A DNA stretch of 64,000 bases, from positions 30,995,925 to 31,059,924 of the forward strand of contig OY720637.1 of assembly GCA_963169105.1 (NCBI GenBank). Reading direction: 5' to 3'. The translations under genes were made by a program, and so were the position numbers. Shown piece by piece: positions 54,155-63,775 of the stretch. This DNA is from Ceriagrion tenellum (lineage: Eukaryota; Arthropoda; Insecta; Odonata; Coenagrionidae). How positions within the stretch are numbered: the first letter of the stretch is position 1; each line of letters begins with the position of its first letter. The notes beneath the pieces were generated by a model. The model was not told where the DNA came from and did not search any database. It worked only from the letters and a program-made list of their open reading frames with translations.

Positions 54155-55110
54155 AATGAAGGATCATAATAGTTGCGATAGATCAACTCTAGGATACTTT
54201 TACCCAGGCTAAGCTAAACCTTTAAACAGATTTTTTATTTGTGCTCAATATTCTAAAATCATTATTAGTTGCTAACCTCGCTTGTAACTTCCGGCATGAT
54301 GTAGCTCTTGCATGATTTAGTACCCGGCAGTAACAGTTATCTATCGCAGTGATTACTACCAGTAGTCGTATTTGAACTAGTGTACTGCATAGTAGCATGT
54401 TCGTCCACGTAGCTTTCTCCTAGTGTCTGGTCTGACCGCGTATTGTAATCCTGACTGCTTTTGGCCTGCGCCTGGCATTCCGGGGGAACGTGCGCGGTTC
54501 GGATTTCAGATGGGATGAGGGCTTCATGCCCGGTGTGGAATCACCCCGTGCCACACACCCTAGTGGTGACTTGCACGGTATTTCGTAGATGTAAAAGTAG
54601 AATTTATACCATTTTTAATTTTTATTTTTACTTATCGAATGTTACGATTTTCATTATTAATTCAGCAGCAGTAAAAAGCTTGAAATAACTATTGTAATAT
54701 TTAAATAACCGAAATATTATTTGGGAGACTGTAATTCTCAGTAATTACATATATACATCAATATGAATCTTTAACTTGACACGTTTTTTCACGCCGTACA
54801 GTTAAACTGCCTTCACAATAATTGATTTTTTTATGATAGTTGAGACAACAAACTACACGCTGTAAAATTTCCGACGAGATCTGGGCGTTCTATATTCCTC
54901 ATTCCTTAAACGATGTCTCACCTGGTTCCCGCTTGTATATAATATATCCCAAGGCAGACGGCTTCCACATTTTGGCAAACATCTCGCAAAGTACTGCTGT
55001 AAACGCTTGATATTTTGTTATCTTTGAAAAGGTGAGGTATTTTTTTTTTCAAATGACGCCTAATTCTGTATTAAATGGTATCTCACACAAACGACTTACC
55101 TCACAGTCCA
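54155..55110 (+). repeat. Dispersed repeat R1, long copy
   Basis: Collinear with 48290-49020: CTAGGATACTTT, CTAACCTCGC, GGCATGAT, CTCCTAGT-TCTGGTCTGAC, the GC-rich core (54480-54593) and the TTGTTATCTTTG / GAGGTATTTTT 3' part. Divergence between the two long copies is moderate. Confidence 0.65.
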
Positions 55111-55489
55111 GTTTCAAATGCTAATTTCGATCCTGGAAGCCGTACTCGATGCAACATAATCCAAAGTTGCTACAGGAAAGATACAGGAGAGCTCTTTCAT
55201 ACTATCCAGCTCCCCAAATCGATTTCCAACTGATTTTAGCGCAGGAACCATTTTTCGTATTGTTAAGCTCTAATTTATTACAATTCTTGCTCTCGGTAAC
55301 CCTGATTACATTGATACCAAGCGCGTTTTTTCTCCGACCTTCCAACCGGCTTCTTCAAGGAATATTAATGTCTTGATCTGATGGAGATAACTCTAATGTG
55401 CCTCAGATTAAGACATTCACCATTGCCTTGAGAAGCCGGCAGAAAGTTTGGCGAAAGCTCGTGGTTTGAATAAATGTAATAAGTGAACC

Positions 55490-55835
55490 AAAAATCAATA
55501 ATTATAATAATGTACATACACACATACCAATCACGCAATTCCCTTCCGGGGTAGCCACAGTCACAAAGATTCACTCATACATACCTATGCGTACACCTAA
55601 CTCTGCTTCAATAATTTCCTCCATACAGACCTATCCTTGTAAACCTCTTTTGCCTCATTTAACCTCACAAATGCCCTTCTGTATTTAAGACTCCTAATAC
55701 TCCTCCTGAGAATTTCCTCAACCACATTAAACCACAACTTTCTCGGCCTACCTCTGCCTCTCGCACCATTCATTTCACTCTTATATATATGTTTCAGTTA
55801 TTCGACTCACATCCATTCCTTCATCATGGCCAAAT
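55490..55835 (-). mobile_element. LINE family b, 3' end
   Basis: Minus-strand counterpart of 12960-13589. The plus-strand text shows CATACCAATCACGCAATTCC, the complement of the family b terminus, then complements of the coding tail (ACCACAACTTTCTCGGCCTA, CCATTCATTTCACTCTTATA). 5' truncated. Confidence 0.7.
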
Positions 55836-56063
55836 GAAAGAAGAACACTTCTATCATAATTAATATTGCTTGAAGAAATAATGATGTGACACACTAAAAA
55901 GCTTCAATCGAAAATAAGATATAATGTTTACATTTTCACAGATATATAGTTAACGCTTAGTTAATAATACAAAAGCTCCCTCCTTATATGATCACCGATC
56001 AATTTTCAGGCAGCTGTCCTGCCCGAGGAGTACATTTTCTAAGTACTGGATTAGGTCAGCCCC

Positions 56064-56240
56064 GGTGGCGGTGGCTTTAAGACCTCGTCTGCTAACTTCA
56101 GGGTCGCAGGTTCCAGTCCCCACGGAGGGCATGACCCTTGGTACTCGTCCTTATAAAGAAAGGCATTTGTTGACCTCCCGATGCAAAAAGCCGTATGAGG
56201 AGTTTTAGGTGGTAATGAAAAATATGAATAAATAAATATT
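56064..56240 (+). mobile_element. tRNA-derived SINE (SINE-2)
   Basis: Plus strand: CCCCGGTGGCGGTGGCTT head, then a near-consensus B box GGTTCCAGTCC (56109-56119) after GGGTCGCA, then a body with AAAGGCATTTGTTGACC and an (AATA)n tail at about 56226-56240. The head (CCCGGTGG-GG-GG) resembles SINE-1 on the other strand at 51.8 kb, so they may share ancestry. Confidence 0.65.
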
Positions 56241-56356
56241 TATAAAGCTGAACCAACACGATATAACATCGCTTCGTGATGAAAACAATATTAGTTTACT
56301 CAAGCTTCGCCACCGAATTTCCTAGAGACACTCTACTAAAATGCCACTGTTCTTTA

Positions 56357-56720
56357 TTTTTTTCCACCAATATATTAAAAAACACAATTCGACCGATTTC
56401 TGCCTTTTCAGGCCATTATCGAGATTACCAAGTAACATACCATGAGACAGCACAGTTTATATTGAAACCTCAAGGAGAGGGAGGTGGTTAAAAGAAGGGG
56501 GGATGAGAGATGAGTAAGATTTGAGAAGGTGATTGGGCAAAACTGCAGGGGAAGGAACAAACAGGGGGTGACGCCAGGCTCAAGGACTACGGGGATGGAG
56601 GTGGGGGTACTGGCACAGAGAACAAGGGTGAGGCGGTTAAAGGGATTATGTCATTGATTAGTTTATCACCATGCACATTGTAATATGACAAAATTTCAAA
56701 ATTTTCCAGGAAGTCCAACT
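56357..56720 (-). mobile_element. Penelope-like element 3' end (PLE-2)
   Basis: Minus strand: the C-terminus of the GIY-YIG protein is readable as KLDFLENFEIL, NVHGDKLINDIIP (about 56717-56630), comparable to KLDFLEQFEI in PLE-1. A purine-rich 3' UTR (56630-56430) and a hammerhead-like core follow. TTCTTTA lies at both possible edges (56350-56356 and 56721-56727), a weak candidate TSD. The endonuclease active site and RT are missing. Confidence 0.65.
56391..56423 (-). ncRNA. Hammerhead-like core of PLE-2
   Basis: Minus strand: TCGATAA in place of CTGATGA, then T, a G and stem II GCCT/AGGC with loop GAAA, an extra A, GAAAT, CG and GTC. The first box is degenerate, but the position relative to the GIY-YIG and element end equals that in PLE-1 and PLE-3. 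Confidence 0.45.
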
Positions 56721-57548
56721 TTCTTTAATGTATTGATGGAAAAAAACTAAGTGTCTTCATTTTAAAGATGAACAACTTCCACAAAATAAACTCGCCAATC
56801 ATTGATTTTATGTCACTGTTCGTTGGATGCGGAACTCGGATGACATGATAAATGAAAGACTGTTTCCAGTGACACCTTGCAAAGGTACCCAACAAAACCT
56901 GGTGCAACTAGAATATTCTACTCATAAATGCATTTTCCAATTTTTTCCTCGCTCTTGGAACATTAAATTTTTGAAATTTCATTTATCCTTCAAACAGATG
57001 AACTTGAAGTTTTAACGTCGGTGTCACGGCCTACGGGTATTTCATGCATATACAATGGAATCCCTGAAAATCTCTTTCGCAAGTGTTGGGTCATTGGAGC
57101 GAGTCGCTAGTCGTTTATGAGATAACCAATGCCACGCAAATATTTGATGACTCGAAGGGCACACTACACGCGTCACAAAAATTTTTGACGCGAATATTCT
57201 CCGACCATGAAAAGTGAATTACCAACACACAAATCGATTTTTTTCTTTCTTTTTCGAAAATCTAGTAGGAAGGTAGAGAAAAGGAGATTCTGTCGCGTAG
57301 CCATGTGGGAAACATTCATAGAAGAGAGAAAAAATGGGTGGTGAATGGGTTATTGAAAGAACGAGTGTGTTAGACTGCGATATCTTAGTGAATTGGGGAT
57401 GAAATAAGAGGTTACAATTAATTTACGACACCCTGAAGGGTAATAATTAATTTAATAACTCTCATTGAGGATAAATTTCAATGAATCAGGCGGAATCTTA
57501 CGGAAGTTGGTAATATGTAACATTATCTCAATATAAGAACTTTGTTAT

Positions 57549-57828
57549 GGTACGGAGGCTTCCGCGCTTAAGGGAAGCTATGGAAATAGCGAAGAACACA
57601 GAGAACTTTAATAAAGAAGACGGCTATCCGCTAGCTTCAACGTTTAAACGGCTCTTCCAACAATCGATTTCGAATTCCCATCCGGCCAATGGGCGCGCAT
57701 CTGACTAATACCGTTAAGAAAATGATCTGCATTTCATTTAGGACCTGACGAAGCCAGCTGGAAGGCAGGCGAAACTGTTGTCCCCCAAAAATGGATCGAC
57801 ACGGCAAAAACCCGTAGAGAATATGATC
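57549..57828 (+). mobile_element. Retrozyme-like element, full unit (57.6 kb)
   Basis: A 280-bp insertion between exact 14-bp repeats AAGAACTTTGTTAT (57535-57548 and 57829-57842). Starts GGTACGGAGGCTTCCGCGC (a box-like CCGCG) and carries about 190 bp of unique noncoding sequence before one hammerhead-like core placed 49 bp from the 3' end. Unlike the palindromic relatives it has no long inverted arms, so it may represent the ordinary, non-inverted unit. Confidence 0.75.
57745..57779 (+). ncRNA. Hammerhead-like core (57.7 kb)
   Basis: CTGACGA (57745-57751) is canonical (N7 is C). Extra A, stem II GCC/GGC extended across one mismatch (57753-57758 with 57765-57770), GAAAC (57771-57775), then TGTT giving an AC-T-GT mini stem III and GTT triplet. 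Stem I abuts: GGAC 57741-57744 with GTCC 57780-57783. All conserved core residues visible to me are kept. Confidence 0.65.
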
Positions 57829-59199
57829 AAGAACTTTGTTATATTATGCTAGTTTTCGATAATACTCATGATAAAATTGAGGTGGCTTCCATAATGACAT
57901 AAGTATTGCCAAAACCTAGGTTGGTGTGTGAGAGTAAATTGTGTGGAAATATGACGCATTTTTTTCTTGAAATCATGTTTTCTATCATTGAGGAGTTTGG
58001 GAAAAAACTTATTTATATTTTTTGGAACCATTAGGTTAGTATTTATTATTCATCTAGGTTAACAATCAATACTGGGAAATTGAGAAAGAGGAAAGAAGAG
58101 GACAGGAATTCTGGAAGGAATAAGAAGAGGGAGACAACATGAGGAATTCGAGAGGGATCTACTAGCGGGTCATCCCTAGGAGGGAATATAGAAAGATAAG
58201 CCAGAAATGAGGATTGGAGGAGAAATACTGTCAAAAAAAACTACCAAATAGCTGGTAGAATATTCAAACCGAAGTAATGAAGTAAGAGTCAACCCGCCTG
58301 TCATCAATTTTATCACTCTTTCAAAAGAGTGAAATGTGTGGCAGGATTTGGCGTTTTCATGGCAAAAAGTATGAGTAAATACTTCTCGCACTCTAATTCA
58401 GCTCAAAAAAATACGTGAATGACTCACACTTCCTTGTCTCGTATTTTCGGTCTAATATTGTGTCTTTGGACATAAATCCTTATCCCTAAGGTCAGCGAAA
58501 TATACGCACACAAGGTTGAACTCAAACCACAACCTTTGAATCACTATGTCTGTACGTGAAAATCCGGTTAACTTCGAATTAATTGAGAAGATTCTGAAGA
58601 AGATGCTAGAGTTATCTAATTTTGCGCAGGTAGCCGCTTTCCTAACCCGATGGTAAGCACTTTAAGGCATCAGTTTTGATGAAAAATAAGCAGTACAGCT
58701 GGGCAAAGCGGAGCTATCAAGCTGTGCAAAGGAGGGTCATGAAGAGTCATCGGACGTGGAGTATCCGACAGTTTTTTCATTACGCAAGGGTTGCTAATAC
58801 ACTACCACAATTCGTCAAATGAGTGGTGATATGATCGCTACCACATTAAGCCTTACTACTCCATCCGTGTTTTTCTTCATGAAAACGCCATTAACCGGTC
58901 TTCATTTTTTTCTCTGGTTTTTTGCTTCCTTCATATACTTCCATAGGTTTCACTTATAGGAATATATTAATTTTATTTAAATATAAACCATAATAATTTA
59001 TTTCCCCGAAATAAGATTTTTTATGAAACAAAGAAAGGCGCGTTGATAATTCATTTTTTATGGGCAAGAATGTTTCGCATAAAATAAAAGTATGACGGGT
59101 ATAGTGTGCCCTTCAAGTTATCAAATATTTGCGAGGCACTGGTTATCTCATAAACGATTTGCGATTCACTCCAACGACCCAACATTTGCGGTTTATAGC

Positions 59200-60290
59200 A
59201 GCTCATGCCGCCTCAAGGCTGAGCTATAACAGCGCTATCTACCGAGAAAAGTCCCCCAGAAACGACTACTCTGCTCAAGATTCCGCAAATCAATCAGATA
59301 AGAGACTCTTTTACAGTGGAACACTATAGAAGGGGCAATTAAGGAGATCGTCGGAGTGGCATTGAAAATTTCCCCCATTAAGAAATGAAACTCGACTCAT
59401 TTACGGAGAAAATGATGAAAAGACTTAATAAATCATAAGGTGAAGAGGGTAAAAAAGTAGGCACTGAAGAAATATTAAGGTTATTAAATATTAGTAGAGA
59501 AGGAGCTAAATTAGAGCAGTTCGAAGAGGAAGAAACGTAAAGATTTTGTTCGAAAAACCCATCCCACTTATGTTTGTTAGTTCCCTCTCATTCACGCTCT
59601 CCAGTATGCCAATGATAGGCTTTTATCTTCCACTCCGTTAAGCCTGAGACTGCCATCTTCAACCAGACAACCTATCAAATAAAACAATATTTTTTTCCCT
59701 AATATCATTCGTAAAAAAATGACATTTTATAACTGCCCAGCATGGTAAAAAGAAATCACTCGTAACTATTCCACAGAATTTCTTTATTCCCGATCGATAA
59801 CAATTCAGAACTTAAAAGGAATGGTGCAAGTGATTTCCTTTTCACCTTGGTAAATGTAGCGAAATTTTACTAAGTGTCGCCCGCTTTTACCAGAATCATC
59901 AAAAATTTCCTCGTCTATTTCACTAATATATCCGCAACCTCATCAACCACGGTTTGTTGGAGATCAAAATCTGTGTTTTCATTAGCAACATTTTATTTCT
60001 TTAATGGAAAAATAGGATCAAATACAGCATGAAGCCATTTCATAGTGAACATATGACAAACAAAAAAGGACACAAACGTAAAATCGCAACATGAAGATGG
60101 TAACAAATGATACTTCAACATGTGGAGATGGTAAAAATGGCTTTTTTTTGGGAATGACGTATGGCTAGGTTTGCGAAGACGGTGGAAGATAAGGTGAAAT
60201 GGTCGATGTTCTCAGGAAGGGAATTTAGAAGAGAAGAGACGCGAAAAATAAGGGAGCGCTTGGTGAGCAATTACAATCACAATTTGAATA
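59200..60290. other. No recognisable feature
   Basis: AT-rich, no supportable gene or repeat. Confidence 0.4.
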
Positions 60291-60295
60291 TTCTA

Positions 60296-60935
60296 CATCT
60301 ACATCTACATAATACCCAGCGAGCCACGGAAGGGGTGTGTAGCAGTGGGTGTTAGGTCACCAGCCGTGTAAGATGTAAAGTTTTGGGAGGTGAGATGGTT
60401 ACATGTATTATGGGAGTGAATTTAGTGGAGCCCAGTTGTATTGTGGTCGCTTATTGTGCGCGGAAAGAACGAGTTTTTGTACCTATCTGTTCGGCAATGT
60501 ATCTCTCTTATTTTATCGCTTCTGTCAGACCTAAAGATGTAGCATGGTGTCATGATAATATTCTGTGTCGCTCTGAAACACATAAGTTCTGAATTTCTCT
60601 GCCAACCTAAGCCTAGCGTGTAGCCTCCGAGTCTCTAGGGGCTCCCACCTTAATCCCTCTAAAAGTTGTGAGACACTATATGTTCTCTCGTAGCAGTTTT
60701 TAACGAAGCCTGCTGCTTATCTTGGCATTTTATTAATTTATATGGTTAAATCTTTATTACCAGGGTCCCAAATGCTCGTAGCGTATTTGAGGTGTGGCCT
60801 AACCAGAGCGAAGTAGCATCTCTCTTTAACATATTCACCCGAGGAACTGCTTATTATTATACGCTTAAGAAAACCCAATTTCTTTAATGCTGTGCCGCAT
60901 ATATTTTGTATGTGCGTTCCCCACGATAAAATTGA
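60296..60935 (-). mobile_element. LINE g (CR1/Jockey-like), 3' end with tail
   Basis: Minus strand: HIQNICGTALKKLGFLK, then YVKERCYF, a VRPHLKYA-like phrase, AARFVKN-like residues, EGLRWEPLETRRLHARLRL, FRTYVF and RTDRYKNSFFPR. The terminal stretch ends in repeated GATGTA units (complement TACATC at 60296-60310). Frameshifted. Same family as 34800-35378. Confidence 0.75.
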
Positions 60936-61057
60936 TTATTCCCTCCCACAATTCCCCACGATAATATTGATTACAGTTGGGAGGAGAATGTTGAAGGTTG
61001 TTATAATCGTTATGTGAGGAAAACTTTTACTAACCTCAGAAAAACACACACCACCAC

Positions 61058-61091
61058 GACCCGGGTTTCGACGGCTGAGCGTCATTATCAG
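61058..61091 (-). ncRNA. Hammerhead-like core of PLE-3
   Basis: Minus strand: CTGATAA, extra T, stem II GACG/CGTC, GAAAC, CCGG and GTC. ACCCGGGT is a perfect palindrome for stem III. Upstream ATCAC can pair with GTGGT downstream as stem I (one G-T pair). C3 is kept but G8 is A. Confidence 0.55.
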
Positions 61092-61116
61092 GTGATACAA
61101 AATGTACAGCAATCCC

Positions 61117-61616
61117 TTATATACCGTCAGTCACTGGTAAGAGGTGGGGGGAGGATGGTGGAGTGAGGGGGAAGGGAATGGTTAAAAAAGAGGAAGGGAT
61201 AGGGGAGTTGGCGGGCAGCAAGCATTCATTCAAAACATTTACATCTGAGTCAACATTTCGTTTTAAAATTTCGAGCTTTTCAAATGCATTTAGCTCACGT
61301 CGGTTATCAGTAAAATGCAGTACTTTAAGTTTAAAATCACTTTGATGGTCACAAGTTAACAGGTGTTTGGCAAAATTACTCTTTTCTTCATGGTGATTTT
61401 TAAATGCACTATAATATCCTTTGGATCTGATCTGGAAACTTCTCGCAGTCTGCCCCACGTAGACCCCTTCACAGTCGTTGCGTGAGAGTTCGTAAATGCC
61501 AATTCTGCACATAGAGTCCACTTTATCTTTGCAATGTACAAACTCAATGCAATATTTCCTTACTTCAATAAATTGTTGTGATGAAATACCAGAAAGTTTC
61601 CGAAAATTACGTTTTA
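61117..61616 (-). pseudogene. GIY-YIG endonuclease domain, Penelope-like
   Basis: From a methionine at 61521 the frame encodes 134 residues: CRIGIYELSRNDCEGVYVGQ contains the GIY and the YVG of the module. TARSFQIRSKGY supplies the conserved arginine, and NFAKHLLTCDH and LNAFEKLEIL follow, the latter holding the expected C-terminal glutamate region. The sequence upstream to 61616 stays PLE-like. It diverges strongly from PLE-1, so at least two PLE lineages are present. No RT, so a truncated copy. Confidence 0.8.
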
Positions 61617-61631
61617 TTGTTATAATCGTTA

Positions 61632-62400
61632 CCAGTAACGTTCGTCAGCGAGTACATTTTTTCTAAGATTCCACCTCACGCAAAGAACATCCTCTCGTGT
61701 GACGTATTCCCTGTCCTGCAAATACTAATGTCTGCCCCTCCCCGCCTCCCCCAGGCACACTCACCCTTTACAAGGGGAACGAGCCCATGGAAGGCTTCTG
61801 CGGGAGGGAAGGGGGCGGAAGGGGGAACATGGCAGAAGGGGATGGGGAAGAAAAGTTGAGCGCGTAGTATAAGGTATCCGTGCTGCGCAGGCGCCGTGAA
61901 GTCGCATGAATGGGCGAAGGCCAACCCTCGAGGAAGCATGAATGAAGATGGTTTTCTCAAGGGAGGAAAGGGGGGACAGGTGGACTTTCGTAAGAGGGGT
62001 GGGGGAGAGGCCCTTGCTAAGGAGTGGAGAGGTAAGAAGAAGCCCACCTTTCCCCCGAAAAGAAGAAAAAGCGTGCATGCAGAGGTGAATGCGAGGGAGG
62101 ATTATTGGCCCCCGCACCCACCGCTTCCAAAAGGATGATTGCGAAGGGCTAGCCAGCGTGAATCGGCACTGATGGTCAAGAAAGACGCACACACCACTCT
62201 TCCCTCACCGTGACGAAAATGGATGGACTGTAAGCCAGCGTCTCACTTCCGCCACTCCGTAAGCCGCACGTCTGCAGGGAAAAGGCTAATTTTACCCATG
62301 GTACTACTATGTACGTACTGTCTTTTTCTCGCATATTTAATGTCCATGCTTCACATACCCATGGTTGTGAAGCAAGGAAATAAAATAGGCAAGAAAAAGA
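61632..62400. other. GC-rich unassigned stretch
   Basis: 61690-62160 is GC-rich with overlapping frames on both strands up to 143 codons, none with recognisable motifs. Confidence 0.35.
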
Positions 62401-62404
62401 CAGA

Positions 62405-62735
62405 CTCCAGGCAGCCGAATTGTGGTTCTGGAGGAGAATGACTAAAACAAGTTGGGTGTTGAGAAATACAAATGAGCAATCTTGAAAGAAGTAGGCGCAA
62501 AAAGAACGCTTCTCCAAGCAATTCACTGCAGCAAAATTAAACTTGTTGGCCACTTAGTAAGACATGACGAATTCATCAAGAACATAATTGAAGGAAAAGT
62601 GTTGGGGAAGAAAAAGAGGGGACGACCTAGAATATCCTCACTTCACTGTGTGATGTCAATCATGAACTGCAACTCCTATGGGGAAATGAAAAAAACAGCC
62701 TTAGAAAGAGACAGGCCTTTTGAGTGACGACGACT
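62405..62735 (+). mobile_element. LINE family e, 3' end
   Basis: Plus strand: ELWFWRRMTKTSWVLRNTNE, then KEVGAKRTLLQAIH, KIKLVGHLVRHDEFIKNIIE, GKVLGKKKRGRPRIS and a tail ending MKKTALERDRPFE at a stop. Related to family d in layout but with distinct residues. 5' truncated. Confidence 0.75.
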
Positions 62736-62809
62736 ACTATGTAAAACTGCTCCTTGTATACAATATTTACTTCGAGCCTTCGACTCGACAGAAACAGACG
62801 AAATTTGCC

Positions 62810-63385
62810 ATGGAGCTGTTCGCAGAAAAGTAATAAGTGGTAGACATGGGACAGCAATAGCGCTAGTTAAGGAGGCGTTTAGTAACAGAAGAGAGTTGAT
62901 GACGAGGACAATGGGTAAGGACGTGAAGAAGAGGATGGTGAAGAGCTTGATATGGAGCGTAGCGTTGTATGGGGCAGAAACGTGGACTCTGAGAAAGGAG
63001 GACGAGAATAGGCTGCAGGCATTTGAGATGTGGGTGTGGAGAAGGTTAGGTGGACGCAGAGGAAGACTAACGAGGAATTGCTGGAGATGGTGGGCGAGGA
63101 AAGGAATCATTTAAATAAAATCCGGGAAAGGCAGGGTAGATGGCTGAAGGAGGTAATAAATGGTAATGGGTTGTTGTAGAGTGTGATAGAGGGAAGGATG
63201 TTGGGCAAGCGGGGAAGGAGAAGAAAGAGAATAAGTTTCATGGACGGGATGAAGAAGGGCAGATCTTATCCAGAGGCGAAAAAGGATATATTTCTGGGAG
63301 ATAGGACCCGGAATGTGTAAAAGACCGGGAGGAGATTCTCTGACATTCAACAAAAATCTACCTTTACCCGTAGAATACATAATAA
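62810..63385 (+). mobile_element. LINE family c, 3' end (best copy)
   Basis: Plus strand: ICHGAVRRKVISGRHGTAIA and KEAFSNRRELMTRTM, then KKRMVKSLIWSVALYGAETW, TLRKEDENRLQAFEMWVWRR (to 63110), then frameshifts and RQGRWLKEVINGNGLL, GRMLGKRGRRRKRISFMDGM, GRSYPEAKK and the tail ATCTACCTTTACCCGTAGAAT with a short (AAT)n run. It extends further 5' than the other family c copies here and directly follows the family e tail. Confidence 0.8.
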
Positions 63386-63544
63386 TAATAATGGAACAGC
63401 AAAAGAAGTTCATGTGGACTGATGCGACAATACTCGCAAAAGTATACGGGAGATTTCAAACTGGCGCCACCGCGTGAAATCCGGATGACGTAGATGCGCA
63501 GACCGTGCTCATTTCCGTCCACCGGAATGGCCTACCTTGTTTAG

Positions 63545-63775
63545 TAGTACCATGGTTTTGAGCTAAATATTATTTCACCTAGAAGTCAATGAATTTGGTC
63601 TCATTTTAACGGAAAATATTTTACCTTACCAGAGAAATAAATATGTCTCTTACCAAACTAATTTCCGAGATTTTGGACAAACTATACTGGCGTTTTTACA
63701 TGGGAAATGGTAGGTCACGCTCTCCAGATAGACTTTATCTAAAAAATAAGGCATTCCTAACACCTAGATCTCGCC
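63545..63775 (-). repeat. Dispersed repeat R1, partial copy
   Basis: Reverse-oriented match to 48780-49020: plus-strand text GTCAATGAATTTGGTCTCAT, CTAATTTCCGAGATTTTGG, ACATGGGAAATGG, CACCTAGATCTCG and GTGTAGTTCG. Noncoding. Confidence 0.6.

Larger units (their letters stand above)
57075..59193. mobile_element. ~100-bp inverted repeat pair, possible 2.1-kb TIR element
   Basis: 57075-57177 and 59090-59193 are inverted copies (shared TGTTGGGTC, CGTTTATGAGATAACCA, GCAAATATTTGAT, GAAGGGCACACTA). Either they are the ends of one nonautonomous element into which the 57.5-kb retrozyme inserted, or two oppositely oriented copies of a short repeat. No transposase lies between them. Confidence 0.5.
61013..61616 (-). 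mobile_element. Penelope-like element 3' end with TSD (PLE-3)
   Basis: A 604-bp, 5'-truncated PLE flanked by an exact 15-bp repeat TTGTTATAATCGTTA (60998-61012 and 61617-61631). Minus-strand order: RNFRKLSGI and KYCIEFVHCKDKVDSMCR, the GIY-YIG domain, a 3' UTR (about 61200-61095), a hammerhead-like core, then about 45 bp to the 3' end. Long TSDs and 5' truncation are normal for PLE insertion. The RT is absent, so it is not autonomous. Confidence 0.85.

Noticed and set aside
61676..62192. Overlapping minus-strand frames of 123 and 143 codons
   Set aside because: Two frames open over the same GC-rich segment, as expected from composition; neither resembles a known protein.
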